NCBI GenBank assembly: GCA_003427395.1
Contig: BFEA01000334.1
Location: forward strand, 396,830 to 418,438
DNA from: Chara braunii
Lineage: Eukaryota > Streptophyta > Charophyceae > Charales > Characeae
Direction of reading: 5' to 3'
Length of the DNA stretch: 21,609 bases
The translations under genes and the position numbers were made by a program. The notes under the pieces are model-generated. The model ran no database searches, had not been told where the DNA came from, and was given only the letters and a program-made list of their open reading frames with translations. Shown piece by piece: positions 17,013 through 21,609 of the stretch (position 1 is its first letter; each line of letters opens with the position of its first letter).

Positions 17013-17892
17013 TTCAAAGATTTTCTTCTACTTTTTTAGGATTTCATTTTTTCCAAAAGGTTAGAGTTTTCAACAGGGGCCCCATGGGATGGCCAAGTGT
17101 AGCATCTTGTAGTTTTTTGAGGATTTGTTTTAAAGTAGGGGGCAAGGGGCATGAAGTGATTCTTCGCAAGGACGGAGAGGGGGATGGAATAGGACTGCTT
17201 GATGGGTACCGGCTAGGGGGAGCTCTTATCAGATACGATTGGCGTTGGGTAGTTTAGGCTGACCGATGGGTACCGGCTGATGAGGGCGAACTTCGGCGCG
17301 ATTGGCGTTGGGTAGTGTTGGTCCACCTCCTTGAGGACGGAGACTGTAATTCTTGTGGGGCCAAGGAATTTCAGGGTGATGATGGTGCTCGCTCCCTGCT
17401 AAAATGAGGTCCTCTGGATTTCTTTACGATGTCGGAGTTTGAAAGGGCAGATGGGATTTGGATGGAGGAAGTAGGGGTGGATGCGATTGGCGCCGAGTAT
17501 CTCGGCGGGTACCGGCCACTGGCCACTAAGTCCACCTGGATCAACTTGAAGTTCTTCCTTACGATGACGGAGGCAGGACTGTTCTGGCAAAAAAAAAAAG
17601 AGGTGAGTGAGAGAAGTAGAAGGTCGGATATCAAGTGTCCTACTAGTGAGGGGGCTAGCTCGTAGGATGGAAATAGGGTACAACAGCAGCGGAGATGGTG
17701 GCTCTGCTGCAATATGTCTTGCCTGATTGAGGTAAAAAAGGATTCATGGGGGGTTTCTATGTCGCTTTCTGAATTTTGCCTATTTCTGAATTTTGTCGTA
17801 GTAATTTTCTAAGTAGTTCAAATGTTTCTAAGCCAAAGCAGGGTAATGACCCCGGTATCTCAAACTTTCAAAATTCTATGTAATTTTTATAT
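17013..17892. other. mostly unassigned G-rich sequence
   Basis: Apart from the 64-bp duplication at 17201-17318, I see no gene with recognisable motifs. Open frames of up to 113 codons on the minus strand (17712-17371) overlap other frames and lack family signatures. Confidence 0.4.
17201..17318. repeat. 64-bp tandem duplication
   Basis: GATGGGTACCGGCT occurs at 17201 and 17265, and GATTGGCGTTGGGTAGT at 17237 and 17300, giving two units of 63-64 bases. A further partial echo (GCGATTGGCGCCGAG, then CGGGTACCGGCCACT) lies at about 17483-17520, suggesting an older, dispersed third copy. Confidence 0.8.
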
Positions 17893-17979
17893 GGGACATT
17901 GGGCCCGGTTCCCAATACGTGCTACCCACGAATATATTGGAGCCTTGTTCGCATAAAAAAAAAAAACAAAAAAAAACAG
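17893..17979 (+). repeat. GGGAC module, short copy with A tail (H9)
   Basis: GGGAC (17893-17897) precedes hairpin 1 ATTGGG-CCCGGTT-CCCAAT (17898-17916), a perfect 6-bp stem that differs from the copy at 5306 at four stem positions that change in pairs. The middle box follows in diverged form (GCTACCCACGAATATATTGG then AGCC, 17921-17944). Hairpin 3 is missing. An A-rich tail broken by one C spans 17954-17979. Confidence 0.8.
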
Positions 17980-18013
17980 AGTGCTTTGACTAAGATTAGC
18001 CCCGAAGGACAAC

Positions 18014-18102
18014 TTTGGATAGCTCAGTGGTTATGCGACTAGACTTGTTGGAAGGGACCGTGCTTAGGCCCCGGACTTTTCTGTTCGATTCGGGAAGACT
18101 TG
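18014..18102 (+). ncRNA. tRNA-like stretch with pol III A and B boxes
   Basis: TAGCTCAGTGGTTA (18020-18033) matches the pol III A box and the D-arm start of a tRNA. GTTCGATTC (18083-18091) matches the B box. A T arm TTCTG-TTCGATT-CGGGA (18079-18095) folds with two G.U pairs. The acceptor ends do not pair and the D stem is weak. The distance between the boxes is longer than in most tRNAs, so this is a decayed or tRNA-derived sequence such as a SINE head, not a working tRNA gene. It starts about 35 bases after the A tail of the module at 17893. Confidence 0.55.
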
Positions 18103-18430
18103 AGAACTTCGGGTCATAAAGGAATAGATGTTTAGAAAACGGGTTCTCCCTCTTAAATTTTTGAGCTTCAAGTTTACTTTTCAGGAAACACTTAATTAGG
18201 CATCTGCATATAGATTAGAGTGATACTGTGTTTAAACGACCAGTACTTGGCCCAGCTATTGAAGCCAAGCTTGAATATGCCCTGCGCGCCGATTTTTGTC
18301 GAGCCTGCAGGTGGTGGGAAAAAACGTGGGACATTTGTTGCTTCAAGCAGGTACCGCCCCTTATGCTGGACTTGCTGCCAGCAGCTGGAACGTAAACAGG
18401 CCGTCGTTTCCTTGTTTCTACTCAGGCAAT
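18103..18430. other. unassigned sequence
   Basis: There is no recognisable gene or repeat. If the tRNA-like stretch upstream is a SINE head, this may contain its body, but I see no A tail. Confidence 0.4.
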
Positions 18431-18995
18431 GAATGTTCCCCGTCTCTCACGGGGAGCGGGTGTACAAACAGCCAACGAGCTTCTTCCCCCCCCAAAAAAA
18501 AACAACAAAAAAATGGGGAAATGGGAAACCCGCATCTGAACGTGATTGCCCTTAGATTCATATGACGCGGTGCAGAAGTAAAGCCAAATACATTATTCGA
18601 ACTTGTAACTTGTAACATTGCACTCTCTCTGGGACCTTATCCAACGAATGCTCCCCGTCTCTCACGGGAGGGAGTGCACAAACAACCAACGATCTTCTTT
18701 CCCCCCCCTAAAAAAACAAAAAAAAAGGGGAAATGGAGAACCAACATCTGAACGTGATTGCCCTCGGATTCATATGACGCAGTGCAGAAGTGAAGCCATA
18801 TACATTATTCGAAGTTGTAACGTTACACTCTATCTAGGACCTCACGCAATTAATGCTCCCCGTCTCTTACGGGGAGCGAGTGCACAAACAGCCAACGAAC
18901 TTCTGGAAGTTCTCAAAAAAGAAAAAAAACAACTTGACAAAAATGGGGGAAATGGAAAACCAGTCTCTGAACGTGATTGCCCTCAGATTCATTCC
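18431..18995. repeat. tandem array 1, 205-215-bp unit, about 2.7 copies
   Basis: Units start at 18431, 18646 and 18851. Each begins with AATG, then YTCCCCGTCTCTYACGGG, and proceeds through an A/C-rich stretch and GAACGTGATTGCCCT. The last unit is cut at about 18995, where array 2 starts. Each unit carries a hairpin, clearest at 18855-18877: GCTCCCCGT-CTCTT-ACGGGGAGC, nine perfect pairs. Unit 1 keeps it with one G.U pair. Frames across the array end in different places, so it is not coding. Confidence 0.88.
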
Positions 18996-19575
18996 GCCGT
19001 CTGGGGCAGTGTTTGGGCAATGGGGGATCGCAAGGGTACTATCAAGATGACGGTGGTGCCTAGCCAGAGCTCGTTGCTGGGGTAGCGGGAGTGTGGGGGA
19101 TAGAGTGTGTGGGCACTGTGGAACACACTGCGCGCCACTGGCGTTAACGCTACGTTAGCGCTTGGCGCCCAGCTTGGAAATTTTGAAGATGTCGCTGCGC
19201 CATTTTGGTGTTGGCGCCGTCGGGGGCAGTGCTTGGGCAATGGGGGATCGCACGGGTACTATCAAGATGACGGTGGTGCCTAGCCAAAGCTCGTTGCTTG
19301 GGTGGCGGGAGTGTGGGGGATAGAGTGTGTAACATGCCCCGAAGATGTTGCACGCCGTCGGCGTTAACGCTGCATTAGCGCTTGGCGCCTAGCTTGGAAT
19401 TTTTGAAGATGTCGCTACGCCACTTCGGTGTTGACGCCGTCGGGGGCAGTGCTTGGGCAATGGGGGATAGCACGGGTACTATCAAGATGGCGGTGGTGCC
19501 TAGCCAGACCTCATTGCTGGGGTGACAGGAGTGTAGGGGATAGAGTGTGTGGGCACTGTGGGACACGCTGCGAGA
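18996..19575. repeat. tandem array 2, 220-bp unit, about 2.6 copies
   Basis: Units start at 18996, 19216 and 19436 (GCCGTCKGGGGCAGT), exactly 220 apart, with few differences: GGGCAATGGGGGAT, GGGTACTATCAAGATG and GGTGGTGCCTAGCCA recur in each. The array stops in the third unit near 19575. Each full unit has the palindrome GCGTTAACGC (19140-19149 in the first). The repeated short minus-strand frames are copies of one another and show no protein family. Confidence 0.9.
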
Positions 19576-20055
19576 GGGTCTAAAGAGCCCTTGCCATGGG
19601 CCAGTCCCGACTAACTGGGTTAGCAGACCTGATCGAGCGAGGAAGGATGGCGGTAGATGTATGGACGTTCGATGGGCGGGATCCGAGCATTGCGATTTGC
19701 CAGAGTTTCAACTGGTTTTCTACTGATTCACACCTGATGGAACCGATTGCGGGTTGAGGCCGTCGGTCTTTGATATGGAGGTGTCGTGGGAATATCCTGC
19801 CTATGAGCAATCATGGGCGGCCTACGACGAAAATCTGTGAGAGCGGTCGAGTGTAAGGGTTTCACCTGCGACACAACTAGATACCCCTGACGACTGTGAT
19901 TACAGTGATTTAATAGGTTTGGTGATAAAAATAGTGATTTGCTAATAGATTGTTGTTTAATTGGGGTTTCTTGCGTCCGCTGTCTCTTGTGAATAGGAAC
20001 TATGTTGTTAGGGTTCTCTAGGTTGCGTGAGTCACTGCTGCCTTCTGTAATTTCG
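19576..20055. other. unassigned sequence
   Basis: No gene or RNA is recognisable. TTGTGAATAGGAACTATGTT at about 19987 echoes a stretch near 20224 and may mark the edge of the degenerate repeat that follows. Confidence 0.4.
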
Positions 20056-20368
20056 TTTTCAATTGATTATAGAAATAACAACTTGTTAGTGTTTGTTGGC
20101 GAAACTATAGTTTCTTCTACGTTTGCTGTTGTTTCTATTCTTTGTAGATAATAGGAATTGTGATCTCCTAGTAATTGTTGTTGAACGTGGGGCTCCTTCT
20201 GCGTTGGTAGCCTCCTGTGTTTCTTGTGGACAATAGGAACTATGTTCACTAGGGTTTTCCAGGTTGTTTTCAATTAATGATAGAAATAGTCGCTTGTTAC
20301 TGTTTTGTTGGCGAAATTGTTGTTTTCTCTACGTCTGCTGCTGTTTCTAATTCTTGGAGACAATAGGA
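20056..20368. repeat. degenerate 211-bp direct repeat
   Basis: TTTTCAATTGATTATAGAAA at 20056 corresponds to TTTTCAATTAATGATAGAAA at 20267. The copies stay alignable for about 100 bases (TTGTTGGCGAAA, then TCTACGTYTGCTG, TGTTTCTA and CAATAGGA) with many substitutions. The intervening part has its own echo upstream at about 19987. There is no coding potential. Confidence 0.7.
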
Positions 20369-20705
20369 TTTTCTTTTTGAATGATTGTAGAAATAGTGTT
20401 GTATCTGATATTTCCCGTAATTTTGTTTATGTGTAGAAATAGTGTTTGTTTCGAATGATGAAAAATAAGAAATAGCGTCTGTTTTGAATGACGAACTTGG
20501 TAACCTAAAAAAAATAGGTTATGCAATTAGATTTTGGGATAGATAATAGGACTTCGTAGGTTTGGGGACGGGGATGGTAATTTGCTACTATTCTGTTGTC
20601 GACAAAGGCTTGACCGGTCGTAGGGTTTGTTGTAACACTGTGGCCCGATCATAGGGTTTGACCGGAGATGTCACGCCCTTTGAAGGGGCCACTTATCTTT
20701 TGTAA

Positions 20706-20795
20706 GGGAAGCAAGACCCGTTTCCTGGCTTTTTGAAATATAAGGGACGCCGGGCCGGGTTCCCGGGTCTTTTCAAAAAAAAAAAAAAAAAAAAA
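20706..20795 (+). repeat. two short GGGAC hairpins with A tail (H11, H10)
   Basis: The first (20706-20729) reads GGGAA, then GCAAGA-CCCGTTT-CCTGGC, with the loop intact but the stem degraded. The second (20744-20768) reads GGGAC, then CCGGG-CCGGGTT-CCCGG, five perfect pairs, followed almost at once by CTTTTC and 21 A (20775-20795). Neither has the middle box or third hairpin, so these are the shortest copies in the window. Confidence 0.7.
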
Positions 20796-20817
20796 GTGAA
20801 GCAAAATACGTTATTCC

Positions 20818-20910
20818 AAAAAAAAACAAAAAAAAAAAACAAAAAAAAAAACAAAGAAAAGCAACGATCTATTTCTCTTCCGTTTTCTTTTTTCTTTTTT
20901 ATTTTTCCCC
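20818..20910. repeat. A-rich then T-rich low-complexity pair
   Basis: Runs of A separated by single C (20818-20853) are followed by a T/C-rich tract (about 20871-20910). The two can pair partly. An apparent lysine- and phenylalanine-rich frame here comes from this composition and is not a gene. Confidence 0.85.
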
Positions 20911-21609
20911 TCCTTGCTACTAGTGTCCGCGTGTTGCCACCTCGCACACCACGAGGACATCTTGCAGTCCTTGTGGCAGGTTCCCGTGGGGCCACCAACT
21001 TCCTCCCCCATTGTCATGCCAAGCCTCCCCCGAACCCCACAAAGTGCGGCGCGTTAACGGGTAAGCCCCGCGGCCAATGTATGGTCCAAGTACTGGTGGT
21101 TTAAGATTGCAGAGAGAGGAGTAGCAGACTCAAGTCGTATCTCCGGGTTGATTTGTGAGGCCCCCGGCCTCCAGCCTATGATTTCATCTCTAATACCTTA
21201 AAGGAAAACGCAAGTCTCGCGTGACGGGCCCACGTGAGACACCGGTGGTGGTGGCAGGGTCCCAGATGTGAGAGATGCGAGACCCATGGCCGCTGCCACG
21301 ACCCCACACGCGAGAGCGGCAGCGGACTGGTATCGTGGTATCGGTATCGTGGTAGGAATTTGCGCCTCAATTCACCCGAGCGGCGCAGCGGTTTGGAGGT
21401 CGGTCGGCGGGCGGTCTGGGGCGCACGGGGACCGGTGGTGCATGGGGACGTAGGGCAAGGGCGGGTCCACGCGGCTCGGGTTTCTAGATGAGGCACAACG
21501 CCTGTCGGGGGCTGTGCGGGGACGCGTCGTGCGGTGGGACATCGGCAGGGGGGCGTTGTGATCGTCGGCAGGCAGCCATGGTGGGGCGAGAGAGAGAGAG
21601 AGGCCGGGG
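20911..21609. other. GC-rich unassigned sequence ending in (GA)n
   Basis: No gene is supported; open frames on both strands overlap and have no motifs. An inverted repeat GTCTCGCGTG/CACGTGAGAC (21214-21223 with 21231-21240, one G.U pair, 7-base loop) is visible. A (GA)n run lies at about 21588-21601, at the window edge. Confidence 0.45.

Noticed and set aside
17222-17234. GCTCTTATCA matches ten bases of the conserved third-hairpin loop.
   Set aside because: The flanks do not pair and no other module part is nearby; it lies inside the 64-bp duplication.
20733-21104. A 123-codon Lys- and Phe-rich open frame.
   Set aside because: It is a translation of A-rich and T-rich low-complexity DNA and a module hairpin.

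Overview
The window looks like repeat-rich nuclear DNA from a eukaryote, most likely a green plant or streptophyte alga. The main evidence is three non-LTR retrotransposon (LINE) remnants with a plant-type C-terminal zinc-binding domain (zf-RVT type). I also see long poly(A) tracts, simple repeats, several unrelated tandem arrays, no bacterial operon layout and no intact host gene. A charophyte-like genome would fit, but that is only an impression. I found no CRISPR array, rRNA gene or complete tRNA gene.

Layout: 1-620 is unassigned sequence with (CA)n and an 18-C run. 621-1640 holds forward and reverse copies of a short structured repeat (called here the GGGAC module) plus two AT microsatellites. 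1640-2890 is unassigned. LINE A, 5' truncated and badly decayed, covers about 2911-5104. It is followed by a full module copy (5306-5437) and an (AAT)n tail. 5466-6510 is unassigned. LINE C covers about 6511-10692: the end of an endonuclease domain, a linker, reverse transcriptase and zinc-binding C-terminus, ending in 43 A. Its reverse transcriptase half keeps one frame for 3.1 kb and is broken only by stop codons, four of them TGA. 10693-12393 is unassigned apart from one lysine-rich ORF. 12394-12608 holds two module copies, the second complete with an A tail. 13100-13540 is an AT-rich array of about 30-bp period. 14376-14895 is the C-terminus of a third LINE (LINE B). 16371-17012 is a 320-bp tandem duplication, 17201-17318 a 64-bp duplication, 17893-17979 another module copy and 18014-18102 a tRNA-like stretch. 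18431-19575 is two abutting tandem arrays (205-215 bp and 220 bp). 20056-20368 is a degenerate 211-bp duplication. 20706-20795 holds two short module copies with an A tail. The last 500 bases are GC-rich and unassigned.

The most unusual element is the GGGAC module. Full copies have GGGAC, a hairpin with a fixed 7-base loop (CCCGKTT), a second short hairpin (GCTCC/GGAGC) and a third hairpin. The 12-base loop of the third (CTGCYCWTAYCA) is conserved while its stem differs completely in sequence, yet still pairs, in all three copies; an A-rich tail follows. One copy lies where a 3' end of LINE A would be expected, and LINE C ends in what looks like a truncated first hairpin. I infer that the module may be a structured 3' tail used by these LINEs and by short non-autonomous copies. 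All pairing was worked out by eye from the sequence.
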